From Mycobacterium kyorinense (GTDB lineage: Bacteria; Actinomycetota; Actinomycetes; Mycobacteriales; Mycobacteriaceae), in contig NZ_LQPE01000163.1 in assembly GCF_002101735.1 (NCBI RefSeq), positions 1 to 64,000 on the forward strand: a stretch of DNA of 64,000 nucleotides. The letters are read 5' to 3'. The translations under genes and the position numbers were made by a program. The notes below the pieces were generated by a model that was given only the letters and a program-made list of their open reading frames with translations, was not told where the DNA came from and made no database searches. Of this stretch, positions 24,418 through 33,335 are shown in pieces. The first letter of the stretch is position 1, and each line of letters starts with the position of its first letter.

Positions 24418-25434
24418 TCAGCAGTGCCTCATGATGCTGGGCAGACACAGGTCCTGTCCGGGCATGAGCCGGTCCTGCTGGTCGATAGCGACACCGTTGC
24501 CGCTCAGCATCGGCACCAGGACATGCATCAACTGGTCGTAGCCCGCGGCCGCCTTGGCCAGGCGCTCGGGCGCGGGGTCTGCGAACAAGGTGTCCAAGAT
24601 GTCGTCGATGGCGTTTACCCACGGCGCAATCTCGCGGCCGTAGAACGTGATCGCGCGATCGACGATGCGGGCCAGTTCGTCGAGCACGGTGAAGTACTCG
24701 ACGATGTCGACAGCCTTCGAGGTATACAGCTGCCCGATATGCGCGAGCTGCTCGACCACCGAAAGGAACTCCTTGCGCCGGGTGACCAGCACTCGCAGGG
24801 AATTGTTGGTGAAATCCAGCCCGCGATAGAAGTCGTCGGTGACCTGGCTGAGCGATCGGGTCAGCGCATGGGCGGACTCGATGACGTCGCGCAACGCGTC
24901 GGGATACTTGTTGGCTGCGTTGGCGACCTCGGTGAAGGTGTCGTGGATGACCTGGCCGTTGACCTCCTCGACGAGCGGGGTCGCCGCCTGCAGTATGTCG
25001 TTGATCTCGTACGGCGTTGTGGTGCGCTCCGGCGGAATCACCTTGCGTCCCAACGGAAGCGCACCCTTCGGATCAAGAGCCATGTAGTGGCCGCCCAGCG
25101 GGGTCAGCAGCTTGACTTCCAGCGTGGATTCGGAACCGACCGCCACCGACCGCTTGACGTCGAATTTCATTTCGACGACGGTCCCGTCCAGCCGGACGCT
25201 GGTAACTTTCCCGACCTTGACGCCGGCGATCCGCACCTCGTCGCCGGCTCGGACGCCGGCCGCAGTCGCGAGATGGGCGCTGTAACTGGCCTGCCCGGTC
25301 GGATTCAGGTAGGCGAAGGCACTGGCCGCCAGTGCGCTGACGATGACGATGACGCCGATGATTCCGCGCCGGCGACTGCGGGCCGCCGCGGTGCGCTCGT
25401 CGAGCACACCGCGCCGCCGCTTGGCGAACACCAT
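24418..25434 (-). CDS. mceC: Mce-family protein, MceC position
   Basis: 338 aa. Basic N-terminus (MVFAKRRRGVLDERTAAARSRRR), one membrane helix (GIIGVIVIVSALAASAFAYL), and an MCE domain with GDEVRIAGVKVGKVTSVRLDG. The ATG at 25434 overlaps the mceB stop by one base (TAATG), which supports this start over longer frames inside mceB. The C-terminus ends LCLPSIMRHC. It is shorter than the Pro-rich MceC of mce1. Confidence 0.92.
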   Translation of the reverse strand: MVFAKRRRGVLDERTAAARSRRRGIIGVIVIVSALAASAFAYLNPTGQASYSAHLATAAGVRAGDEVRIAGVKVGKVTSVRLDGTVVEMKFDVKRSVAVGSESTLEVKLLTPLGGHYMALDPKGALPLGRKVIPPERTTTPYEINDILQAATPLVEEVNGQVIHDTFTEVANAANKYPDALRDVIESAHALTRSLSQVTDDFYRGLDFTNNSLRVLVTRRKEFLSVVEQLAHIGQLYTSKAVDIVEYFTVLDELARIVDRAITFYGREIAPWVNAIDDILDTLFADPAPERLAKAAAGYDQLMHVLVPMLSGNGVAIDQQDRLMPGQDLCLPSIMRHC

Positions 25435-26504
25435 TATTTGCACACCACCAGATTCTGATTCTCGAACGACACCTGCCCGACGCCCGGTAGCTCGACTTCG
25501 CCGGCCGAACAGGTCAAATCCCTTGCCGGGTACCTGTCTTGGATATCCGCGTGATCGGGCGTGTGCGGCAAATACGGTTGGCCCGTCGCGGGATCGGTTT
25601 CGACGAGCGAATCCCGCAGTCCTTGAAGCAGAGTCGGCACCACGGACAGGCCCGCGATGGCCCACGCGAGCTGCGGCGAGGTCCGCGTCGAAAAGTCGTA
25701 GAACGGGGTCGTCGTTCCATCGAAGATGCGTTCGGCATATTGCAGGATGTGCACGAGGCTTCGAAAAGCGGGCAGCTCCACGTCGATCGAGGCCCGGAAG
25801 GCCTCGGCGCGGGAGTTGAACTTGCCCAGCACGCCGCCAAGTGTGTCGATGAAGTGGAACAATTGCGCCGACTTACCGCCCAGGTCGCGGGAGATCTCGG
25901 ACAGATTGCGGATCAACAGGGTCACGGCCGCCTGACGGTTCACGGCGACCCCGGAGATGACGTCGAGGTCATGCAGAACCGCCCCGATCCCGGTTTCGTC
26001 GCCTTGAATCACCCGCAGCAGGTTTTCCCCGAACTGGTTGAACTGGGCAGGGTCCAGGGTCTGGAAGACCGGCCGAAACCCGTTGAACAGCTTGGCCACA
26101 TCGAACGACGGGATGGTCTGCTCGAGCGGGATCGTCGCTCCCGCGGCCAGCCGTGCGCCGGGCTGGGCCGGTTGAACGAGTTCCACGTAGCGCTGGCCGA
26201 GCAGGTTCTGATAGCGCACCGCGGCCACGGTGTTCTGGTACACAGGATGGTCGTCGAGCGCGGTGAAGTCGACCTTGGCAATGCGGCCGTCGAGCCGGAC
26301 CTCCTCGACCTTGCCGACTTGCACACCGGAGATGCGAACGTCGTCGCCGGTGAACAGCCCTGACACATCGGAGAAGGCTGCGGTGTAGCGCGAGACCGCC
26401 CCGCGCACCGGGCTGCGTAATGCGGTCACCACGATCGTCGCGCATACCGCGGCGATCAGCGTGAAGACCGTCAACCACAGCACCGCTTTGGACACACCCC
26501 TCAC
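25434..26504 (-). CDS. mceB: Mce-family protein, MceB position
   Basis: 356 aa. N-terminal membrane helix (KAVLWLTVFTLIAAVCATIVVTAL), MCE domain with GDDVRISGVQVGKVEEVRLDGRIAKVDF and NLLGQRYVELVQP, then helices and a C-terminal disulfide-type pair (LTCSAGEV...LVVCK). Start overlaps the mceA stop by four bases (GTGA). Confidence 0.93.
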   Translation of the reverse strand: MRGVSKAVLWLTVFTLIAAVCATIVVTALRSPVRGAVSRYTAAFSDVSGLFTGDDVRISGVQVGKVEEVRLDGRIAKVDFTALDDHPVYQNTVAAVRYQNLLGQRYVELVQPAQPGARLAAGATIPLEQTIPSFDVAKLFNGFRPVFQTLDPAQFNQFGENLLRVIQGDETGIGAVLHDLDVISGVAVNRQAAVTLLIRNLSEISRDLGGKSAQLFHFIDTLGGVLGKFNSRAEAFRASIDVELPAFRSLVHILQYAERIFDGTTTPFYDFSTRTSPQLAWAIAGLSVVPTLLQGLRDSLVETDPATGQPYLPHTPDHADIQDRYPARDLTCSAGEVELPGVGQVSFENQNLVVCK

Positions 26505-27547
26505 TGCCCACCCCCCGGGGGCGCCGCGGCCGGCTCGGACGGCAGCGCAGCGGCCAACCCCGGCATCGTGTTCATGATGACCTCGGTTCGCATCTGAACC
26601 TGGCCGTCTATCACCGGGAACGCGGTGCTGATGCGGTCGAATAGACCCGGGAGCCGGTCATACGCCGGGAACCAGCTGCCGACGAAAAACGTGAGAGGGA
26701 TTGCCAAGTTCAGCGTCGCGGCAACGGCGGGGATGAGCCAGTAGTTGTTGTCCACGATCAGCTGGCCGGCATCGATGAGCAGCCCACCGGTCTCGTTCAA
26801 GACGCGATTCGTCCGGTCGACTCCGGCGGGCTGCGCCAAAAACGCCAACCCGTCGAGCAGGTTGTTCATCAGCCCGAAAAGCGGAATGAACTCGTTGGCG
26901 CCGTTGGCAATTGAAGCCACCATCGACAGCGACTGCGAGAACGGCACGGTCTGGGCGTCGGCCAGGATCTTGGCGAGGTCGAACGCCGATCTGACCACCG
27001 GCTCGACCAGGTCGGTGCGTTGGCCCAGAATCTTGACAATGTGATTGAACTGGGGCGCGTCCAGGATCTCGCTGAGTTTCTGGGTCTGGCGCAGCATCCC
27101 GGTGATGGAGACAGCTTCCGTGCCGGCGGGCATCACCAGCGTCTGGTTCGCGCGCAGCGGGCCGCCTTTGCCGTCGCTGACGAGTTCGACCACGGCGCTG
27201 CCGAAGACGTTCGACGACGAGAACTTGGCTTTGGTGTCGGCAGTAAGGGCTTTCGCTTGGCGCGGGTCCAGCAGCACCGTCATTTTCTGTTTGTTGTATC
27301 CGATGGATTGCAGTGTCTTTACCGATCCGATGGCCAGGCCGTGGAACTTCACCTCCGCGCCCGGCGCCAGGCCCTCGCCGATGGTGTCGGCCACCACCGT
27401 CAGCGCAAATGTGTCGTCGTACTTGCCTGTGGCCAGTTGCTGCAGCACCAGAACGACGACGCCCAGCAGCGCGGCGACGATCACGCCGCGGATGCGCAAC
27501 TTGAGGGAACTGGGACCGCGCCCGGCTTGATCTGAATACCTCGGCAT
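26501..27547 (-). CDS. mceA: Mce-family protein, MceA position
   Basis: 348 aa. Basic N-terminus, one membrane helix (residues 19-39), MCE domain with GAEVKFHGLAIGSVKTLQ and SSSNVFGSAVVELVSDG, then a long helical part with NEFIPLFGLMNNLLDGL. MceA is the first of the six substrate-binding subunits. It starts 3 bp after the yrbEB stop. The operon position does not tell which mce locus (mce1 to mce8 types) this is; a phylogeny of MceA would. Confidence 0.93.
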   Translation of the reverse strand: MPRYSDQAGRGPSSLKLRIRGVIVAALLGVVVLVLQQLATGKYDDTFALTVVADTIGEGLAPGAEVKFHGLAIGSVKTLQSIGYNKQKMTVLLDPRQAKALTADTKAKFSSSNVFGSAVVELVSDGKGGPLRANQTLVMPAGTEAVSITGMLRQTQKLSEILDAPQFNHIVKILGQRTDLVEPVVRSAFDLAKILADAQTVPFSQSLSMVASIANGANEFIPLFGLMNNLLDGLAFLAQPAGVDRTNRVLNETGGLLIDAGQLIVDNNYWLIPAVAATLNLAIPLTFFVGSWFPAYDRLPGLFDRISTAFPVIDGQVQMRTEVIMNTMPGLAAALPSEPAAAPPGGGQ

Positions 27548-27550
27548 GCC

Positions 27551-28423
27551 CTACCCCGATATCCGCACGCCAGAGTTGTTGCCCCAGAACAGCAATGTCA
27601 GCACCATGTCGGCAACAACCACGGTGATGATGCTGGCGCGGATCGCCCGCCCGGAGGCCCGTCCGACACCTTCGGGACCGCCGCCGGCGTAGTAGCCCTG
27701 GTAGCCGTGGATGGCGATGATCACGGTGACGAAGATGACCGCTTTGATCAGTGAGAACGCCACGTCGGACGGTTGAATGAACGAGTCGAAGTAATGGTGG
27801 TAGGTGCCTGACGACTGGCCGTGGATCACGTTGACCACCACTGCGCAGGACACGTAGCTCAGCACCAGCGTCAACACGTAGAGCGGAACGATCGTCATCA
27901 TTCCGGCGATGACTCGAGTGGTCACCACGAAGGGAATCGATTGAATGCCTTGAGCTTCCAGCGCGTCGATTTCCTCGGAAATCCGCATCGCGCCGATTTC
28001 GGCGGTCATCCGGGTGCCGGCCTGGGCGGCAAAACCGATCGCGGCGATCATCGGCGCCATCTCGCGAGTGTTCGCATAAGCGGAGACGAACCCGGTCAGC
28101 GGGCCCATCCCGACCATGTCCAGCGCCGCATACCCTTCCACGCCCACCGAGCCGCCGACGGCGGCGCCGAGAAACACCAGGACTCCGATGGTGCCGCCCC
28201 CGACGATCAGCGACCCGTTGCCCCAGACCATGTCGACCAGCAGCGCGCCGGTCTGCCGCCGGTACCGGCGCAGCGTCCGGGGAATCGCGCCGAGCACCTG
28301 GAACAGGAAAGTGGCTTGGTGGCCAAGGGTTTCGGCCATTCCGGCACCTGTGCCGACGACCCACCACGGGCCACGCGCCGCCCAACCCAAGCCGTGAGGC
28401 AGATGCCGTGACGGGGTCGCCAT
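27551..28423 (-). CDS. yrbEB: Mce permease subunit YrbEB
   Basis: 290 aa MlaE/YrbE-type permease with five to six membrane segments. The conserved EQ-loop region is ANTREMAPMIAAIGFAAQAGTRMTAEIGAMRISEEIDALEAQGI, which couples to the MceG (Mkl) ATPase. MceG itself is encoded elsewhere in mycobacteria and is not in this window. Start ATG at 28423 overlaps the yrbEA stop by one base (TGATG). Forms the heterodimeric inner-membrane channel with YrbEA. Confidence 0.94.
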   Translation of the reverse strand: MATPSRHLPHGLGWAARGPWWVVGTGAGMAETLGHQATFLFQVLGAIPRTLRRYRRQTGALLVDMVWGNGSLIVGGGTIGVLVFLGAAVGGSVGVEGYAALDMVGMGPLTGFVSAYANTREMAPMIAAIGFAAQAGTRMTAEIGAMRISEEIDALEAQGIQSIPFVVTTRVIAGMMTIVPLYVLTLVLSYVSCAVVVNVIHGQSSGTYHHYFDSFIQPSDVAFSLIKAVIFVTVIIAIHGYQGYYAGGGPEGVGRASGRAIRASIITVVVADMVLTLLFWGNNSGVRISG

Positions 28424-29397
28424 CAGCCGACCCTCGTCGGCATGAACATGGTGACCAACTGGGTGATCACCAAGTTGAGCACGAACACCGCGACCACACC
28501 GATGACCACCGCCGCATTGACGGCGTCCGCGACGCCGCGCGCGCCGCCCTTGGTCTCCAGGCCGCGCTGACAGGCGATGAGGATCACCACTACGCCGAAC
28601 AGCCACGTCTTGACCAGTGCGACAACGACATCGGCGACACTCGCGAACGAGGCGAACGAGGCGATATAGCTGCCCGGAGTGCCCGATTGGAAGCCCACAT
28701 TGATCAGGTAACCCGCGCCTAGCCCCATGAAGATGATGAAGACGCACAACAACGGCGCTACAAACAGAATCGCGGCCAGTCGGGGTGTGACCAGCCGCTG
28801 CACCGGGTCGATACCCATGACGCGCAACGCATCCACCTCTTCGCGGATGGTGCGCGCGCCCAGGTCGGTGGTCACCGCTGAACCTGCCGCCCCACCGAGC
28901 AACAGCGCGGCCACAATCGGCGCCCCCTGACGGATCACGCCCAGGCCACCGGCCGCACCCGAAATCGACGTCGCGCCGACCTGCTGGATCACGCTGCCCA
29001 CCTGCACGGCGACAATGACCCCGAACGGGATGGACACCAGCAACGCCGGTATCGCGGTGACGCTGACGATGAACCAGGCCTGGTTGACGGTGTCTCGCCA
29101 CGGATGGCGCAACCGAATGAGGTCCGCCGCCAGGTAGATCCCCGACTGGGCGGCCAACTCCAAGAAGCGGCCCAGGGTCATCAACGACGCGTCGGCCTGG
29201 TTTAGGCCGTAGCGCAGCGGCCGGGCCAGCATCAGCAGCACCTGGCCGCCGATCGACGAATCCGACAGCGGCGCAGGCTCTTCCGGCGCAGCGGGCCTCT
29301 GACCGTTGGCGTCGACGTCGGCACTGCCGGTGGTCCCGCGCACAGCCTCTGAGGCCTCTTCCTGGGCCTCGGCCGCCGCGCGCGGGGCTGGAGTCAA
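28423..29397 (-). CDS. yrbEA: Mce permease subunit YrbEA
   Basis: 324 aa with the TTG start proposed here. The permease core (about residues 45-324) has SIPFGVIVAVQVGSVIQQVGATSISGAAGGLG, GGAAGSAVTTDLGARTIREEVDALRVMGIDPVQRLV, and several membrane helices. The first 45 residues are an Ala/Glu-rich extension. The TTG at 29397 overlaps the esterase stop as TTGA, the same coupling pattern as the rest of the operon; a start further inside cannot be excluded because typical YrbEA proteins are nearer 270-290 aa. Confidence 0.85.
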   Translation of the reverse strand: MTPAPRAAAEAQEEASEAVRGTTGSADVDANGQRPAAPEEPAPLSDSSIGGQVLLMLARPLRYGLNQADASLMTLGRFLELAAQSGIYLAADLIRLRHPWRDTVNQAWFIVSVTAIPALLVSIPFGVIVAVQVGSVIQQVGATSISGAAGGLGVIRQGAPIVAALLLGGAAGSAVTTDLGARTIREEVDALRVMGIDPVQRLVTPRLAAILFVAPLLCVFIIFMGLGAGYLINVGFQSGTPGSYIASFASFASVADVVVALVKTWLFGVVVILIACQRGLETKGGARGVADAVNAAVVIGVVAVFVLNLVITQLVTMFMPTRVG

Positions 29398-30395
29398 CGG
29401 CAAACTCCCCGCTTCACCCCGACACTGCGCAGAAACGCGCCGATTTCCGCCACTGCCGCCCGCGCAGGCGCCATCAGCAGCGCGGCGGCCTGGAACACGT
29501 GGAACTGTCCGTCCCAGACCTGCAGTTGGCATGGCACCCCTGCGGCGGCGATGCGGTCGGCCAATTCTTCGGCGCCGTCGTAGAGCACCTCGCGGGTGCC
29601 GACCTGAATCAACGTCGGCGGCAATTGCCTCAGGTCGGCCGATGCCAGCCGCACGGGCGGCAGCTCAGCAGCAGGCTGCGCCGCCACCGCGGCGAGCTTG
29701 CGGCTGATCGCCCGGATCGTCGACCCGGTCAGCAGGGGGTCGTCGGCGTCGTCGTCGACGGGAAAGTCAGGGTCGACCCACGTCATGGGAGACATCAGGG
29801 CCAACGCGTGGGGCCGGCCCAATCCTGCCCGCGCAACGGCGAGCGCAGTGGCGACGGCAAGGTAGCCGCCCGCCGAGTCGCCGACCACGCTGATGTTCTC
29901 CGCTGAATAGCCCAGCCCGATCAGCGCACGGAACCCGTCGACCGCGTCCTCGAGCGCTTCACCGAGACCGTGCCGCGGCAGCTGCCGGTAGCACACGGCA
30001 AGCGCCGGGCGCTCCGCGGCGTGGGCGATGTCGGCCGCCAGCCGTCGGTGAGTGTGCAGCCCGCAGGTGATGAAGCCGCCGCCGTGCAGATAGAGGATCG
30101 CGGTGCCGGAATCGGCGACCGACCGGGGCGTGATGAGCTCGGCCCGGCAGCTCGGCAGCGCAACCGTGCGCCGGTGTACTTTGCGCGGACGCGGCAACAC
30201 GATGGCTGCCCCGTCGACCAGCGCAAAGGGCCAACGAGCGTCGGGGAAGCGCGCGAAGAGCGAGATCACCGGCCGGACGAACGTCACCAGCAGGGCCGCC
30301 AGGACGCGCGAAACCAGGCCCGGTCCGGGGAAGCGGACCAACTCGGGCCGGTTTCGGCCGGTGTGGTCGACCGCGGTTCCCGCGACAAGCGACAT
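29394..30395 (-). CDS. Alpha/beta hydrolase, hormone-sensitive-lipase (Lip) family esterase
   Basis: 333 aa. HSL-family signature HGGG at 104-107, nucleophile Ser174 in VVGDSAGGYLA, and the late Asp/His within EVLYDGAEELADRI and DGQFHVFQ. Proteins like this (LipN, LipR and others) hydrolyse short-chain esters or acylated lipids. It is the first gene of the mce operon, coupled to yrbEA by a TTGA overlap, so it may release or remove acyl groups from imported lipid. A hydrophobic N-terminal helix (VLAALLVTFVRPVISL) suggests membrane association. Confidence 0.9.
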   Translation of the reverse strand: MSLVAGTAVDHTGRNRPELVRFPGPGLVSRVLAALLVTFVRPVISLFARFPDARWPFALVDGAAIVLPRPRKVHRRTVALPSCRAELITPRSVADSGTAILYLHGGGFITCGLHTHRRLAADIAHAAERPALAVCYRQLPRHGLGEALEDAVDGFRALIGLGYSAENISVVGDSAGGYLAVATALAVARAGLGRPHALALMSPMTWVDPDFPVDDDADDPLLTGSTIRAISRKLAAVAAQPAAELPPVRLASADLRQLPPTLIQVGTREVLYDGAEELADRIAAAGVPCQLQVWDGQFHVFQAAALLMAPARAAVAEIGAFLRSVGVKRGVCR

Positions 30396-30435
30396 TGGAC
30401 CTCCAACCGAAGCTCTACCAGGCGGCTAATTAGCA

Positions 30436-30476
30436 GACTGATGCGTCACTCGGGGAGAGTTAACCACACGGTGTGG
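30436..30476 (-). promoter_or_regulatory. mce operon promoter region with two operator-like elements
   Basis: In the 113-bp gap before the esterase-mce operon. At 30436-30451 the minus strand reads GAGTGACGCATCAGTC, differing at one position from the copy at 40289; a GCTAAT in the -10 position follows it at the same spacing as in the other promoters, but there is no good -35. At 30464-30476 CCACACGGTGTGG is a second, perfect palindrome with 6-bp arms. The first element suggests shared control with the regulon of the TetR at 39529; the second may serve the TetR pair directly upstream. Confidence 0.6.
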
Positions 30477-30508
30477 CCTCTGTCACCCCCTATCGTGGGG
30501 ACTGTTCG

Positions 30509-31117
30509 TCACGGGCTCTCTGGTTGGCCGAGGCCGGCTCGCAGAAGTTCGCGAGCTTGGCCCATGACATGATCGAGACCGCCCGGAAGGGGAGCCCCGC
30601 CCTGCGCGGGGAGCAGCATGGCGAGGCTCATGCAGACCAGCATCTCGCCCAGCACTTCGCTGTCGAGCCCGCGACGTAGATACCCCTTGGCGATGCCGTG
30701 GTCGATCTGCCGCTGCACCGAGTGGGCGAACGACCGAAAGATGTCTACAACCCGTTGGGTGAGCTGCTCGTCGATGGCACCGGCGTCAAAGACGATCAGT
30801 GAGACCACTTTGTTGTCGGCATCCGACAGCGAATGCAACGCTCGCCACGGTGCGGTCACCGCGTCGAGGAACTCGTCGAGGTTTTCGGCGAGCTCCTCCG
30901 GTGGAGACAGTTCCGACGCTCGCTCTTCCAACCCCAGATCGATGACAGCATCGAGGATTTCACGCCGATTGGCGAAGTAGTTGTAGAACGAGCCGTGCCC
31001 CAGCCCGGCCGCGGCGACAATGTCGGCGACCGAGGTGTTGCGGTAGCCGCGGTCGGTGAAGACTTCGAATGCGGCGCGGGTCAGCTGGACCCGACGGTCT
31101 GGCTGCGCGCTCGTCAC
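30509..31117 (-). CDS. TetR-family regulator, second of an overlapping pair
   Basis: 202 aa. Helix-turn-helix in NTSVADIVAAAGLGHGSFYNYFANRREILDAV (about residues 27-58); the C-terminal part is a helical sensor domain. Its GTG start overlaps the stop of the preceding TetR gene by four bases, so both are made from one message. The esterase-mce operon starts 113 bp downstream on the same strand, so this pair is the natural candidate for mce control. Confidence 0.9.
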   Translation of the reverse strand: MTSAQPDRRVQLTRAAFEVFTDRGYRNTSVADIVAAAGLGHGSFYNYFANRREILDAVIDLGLEERASELSPPEELAENLDEFLDAVTAPWRALHSLSDADNKVVSLIVFDAGAIDEQLTQRVVDIFRSFAHSVQRQIDHGIAKGYLRRGLDSEVLGEMLVCMSLAMLLPAQGGAPLPGGLDHVMGQARELLRAGLGQPESP

Positions 31118-31785
31118 CGATCGGTCTCCTCGGTGAACAGCGCGTGGCGCGCGAAATCCGCCAGCGCCGCGCGGTAGCGGTCGCGAGTGGCGGCGTCTCG
31201 CTGACCCATCACCTCGCGAAGGCCGGCGGGCAGCAGCAGCTTTGTGGCCAGCAGGCCCAGCACTTCGGGGTCGAGACCGGCCCGAATGAACCCGGCATCC
31301 TGTGCCTCCTCGAACAGGCTGGCCGTCATCCGCACCACGGTGGTTTCCACCCCGAGCATGCGCAACTTGAGCTCCTCGTCCATCGCTCCGACTTCGACAA
31401 CCACCAGCGACAGCAACTCCGGCTGGCGGTCGAAGGTTTCGGTGATTGCCGACAGTGCAGCGTCAAGACGTTCAAGCAAATCGGTCGGCCCGCGCAGCGG
31501 TTCGTCGATGTGCAGCAGGGGCCGGACCACCCGGATCACTTCCTCGACCGAGTAGTCGAACACCAGGTCCAGCAGGTCCCGTTTGCTTGCCACGTAGCGG
31601 TAGAGGGTGCCCTGCCCGACACCGGCATGGCGGGCGATGTCGGACATCGTGGTCGCCTCGAAGCCGCGCTCGGCGAACACCGCAACCGCCGAGGCAATGA
31701 TCTGCGCGCGGCGTTGCTCCTCGAGATTCTCGATCGGCGGCCGGCCCCGTTTGCGGCGGGGCGGGTTTGCGGCCTCAGCGACCAC
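31114..31785 (-). CDS. TetR-family regulator, first of an overlapping pair
   Basis: 223 aa. Basic lead (PPRRKRGRPPIENLEEQRR) followed by a clear helix-turn-helix (ATTMSDIARHAGVGQGTLYRYVASKRDLLDLV) and a sensor domain. The KRGRPP patch is AT-hook-like. It is divergent from the ABC1 kinase gene across 122 bp. Two coupled TetR proteins beside an mce operon recall Mce3R, which joins two TetR modules in one chain; homology to Mce3R is not shown here. Confidence 0.9.
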   Translation of the reverse strand: MVAEAANPPRRKRGRPPIENLEEQRRAQIIASAVAVFAERGFEATTMSDIARHAGVGQGTLYRYVASKRDLLDLVFDYSVEEVIRVVRPLLHIDEPLRGPTDLLERLDAALSAITETFDRQPELLSLVVVEVGAMDEELKLRMLGVETTVVRMTASLFEEAQDAGFIRAGLDPEVLGLLATKLLLPAGLREVMGQRDAATRDRYRAALADFARHALFTEETDR

Positions 31786-31907
31786 AGCGCCGATCCGATG
31801 GCATTGCGCGCCTCCCGCTGATGGATTGATTGTGCTGACTTGACCGATCGAAAGATTTCCCGGACTGCGGTGTCAGAACCAATCTAGCACCTGGTTAAGG
31901 TGAGCCC

Positions 31908-33335
31908 ATGTCGAACGGCCCGGCACCGTCGAAGGATGCGGACGCGCTGGCGACGTCGCGGTTGGGCCGGGGCGCGCGGCTGGGGGGACTCGTTGCCAAG
32001 CAGACGTTGCGGCGGGTGACGATCAAAGCCGGATCGATCGTTGTCACCGAAAGCCGGCGTGAGGCGATGCTGGATCGGGCCAACGAGCGCATCGCGCGCG
32101 ACTTCGTAGCCGTGCTCGGCAATATGCGCGGCGCGGCAATGAAAATCGGGCAGTTGCTGTCGGTGATCGACCTCGGAATCGTCGACGCACGTTCGCGGGA
32201 CTACTTCCGCCAACAGCTTTCCAAACTGCAGGGCTCGATCAACGCCATGCCGTTCGAGACCATGCGCCCGGTGATCGAAGCCGAGCTCGGCGCCCCGGTC
32301 GAGCGGTTGTTCGCGTCGTTCGACACCGACGCGTTCGCGGCCGCGTCCATCGGACAGGTCTACCGCGCGGTGACGCACGACGGTCTCGACGTGGCGGTGA
32401 AAGTGCAGTATCCCGGTGTTCGCACCGCGGTGCGGGCCGACCTGAAAAACCTGGCGTTGTTCCTGCGCATGTGGAAGGCGGCCATACCCACCGTGGCGGC
32501 CCGTGAGTTTCTCGACGAGATCACTCACGAGTTGTCGCGCGAAGTCGACTACCGCCAGGAGTTGGCCAGCCAGGCTCGAGTCGCCGCCCGGTGCGCCGAT
32601 CATCCGTTCATTCATGTGCCTCGCCCGATCGCGGAGTTGAGCTCGGAGTCGGTGCTGACCACCGAGTACGTGGCGGGACTGCCGGCCGCCGACGTCGCGC
32701 AGCTGCCTGAGGCCGAGCGGGACCGCATCGGGGAGATCATCTACCGGTTCTACCTCGGCTCGTTGTTTCACGACTGCGAGTTCAACGGCGATGCGCACCC
32801 GGGCAATTTTCTGTATCTGCCCGACGGTCGGGTCGCGTTCCTGGACTTCGGGCTCTACAAGCACATGGACCCCACTGCCGTCGAGTTCGAACGGCTTGCG
32901 GCGCAGCTGTGCATCGCCGGCGACGGCGAGGGTCTGCGGGCGAGCATGGAAGAGTACGGCGTGCTGAGGCCGGGATCGACAGTGTCGGCGCAGGATTGCC
33001 TGGAATACACGCTGGATGCCGCGGGATGGAATTTCGTCGACGAGTACGTGGTGGTGCGGCCGATCGACGTCAGCGCGGCCCTGCTGGGCGTGGTCAACCC
33101 GGCCGCCGAGTCCTTCCAGACGATGCGCAACGAGCGGCTGCCACCGGAGCATTTGTTTTCCCGTCGACTGGATTTCCTGCTGTTCGGGACCCTGAGTCAA
33201 ATCGGCGCCGGCGCAAACTGGTTCCGCATCGCGGCGGAGTGGATCTACGGCGCCGAGCCGGTCACCGAGCTCGGCCGGGCCGAAGCGCAGTGGCGGCAGC
33301 GAACGGCGCAAAGCCACGACGGTCAGGACTCGTAG
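31908..33335 (+). CDS. ABC1/AarF/UbiB-family atypical kinase
   Basis: 475 aa. Conserved family elements: the KxGQ motif (Lys79-Gly81-Gln82 in MKIGQLLS), the Ala-rich loop AAASIGQVYRA, catalytic Lys in VAVKVQYPG, DAHPGNFLYLPDG with the metal-binding residues, and FLDFGLYK (DFG). UbiB/ADCK proteins are ATPases that help hydrophobic isoprenoid lipids become accessible in membranes. That role would fit a lipid import block, as inference. It has no UbiB-type C-terminal membrane helices that I can see. Its last 13 bp overlap the tail of the convergent monooxygenase. Confidence 0.9.
   Translation: MSNGPAPSKDADALATSRLGRGARLGGLVAKQTLRRVTIKAGSIVVTESRREAMLDRANERIARDFVAVLGNMRGAAMKIGQLLSVIDLGIVDARSRDYFRQQLSKLQGSINAMPFETMRPVIEAELGAPVERLFASFDTDAFAAASIGQVYRAVTHDGLDVAVKVQYPGVRTAVRADLKNLALFLRMWKAAIPTVAAREFLDEITHELSREVDYRQELASQARVAARCADHPFIHVPRPIAELSSESVLTTEYVAGLPAADVAQLPEAERDRIGEIIYRFYLGSLFHDCEFNGDAHPGNFLYLPDGRVAFLDFGLYKHMDPTAVEFERLAAQLCIAGDGEGLRASMEEYGVLRPGSTVSAQDCLEYTLDAAGWNFVDEYVVVRPIDVSAALLGVVNPAAESFQTMRNERLPPEHLFSRRLDFLLFGTLSQIGAGANWFRIAAEWIYGAEPVTELGRAEAQWRQRTAQSHDGQDS

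Noticed and set aside
31863..31876. GACTGCGGTGTCAG before the ABC1 kinase as a full operator
   Set aside because: Only 9 of 14 positions match on the reverse strand; kept as a weak note, not a feature.
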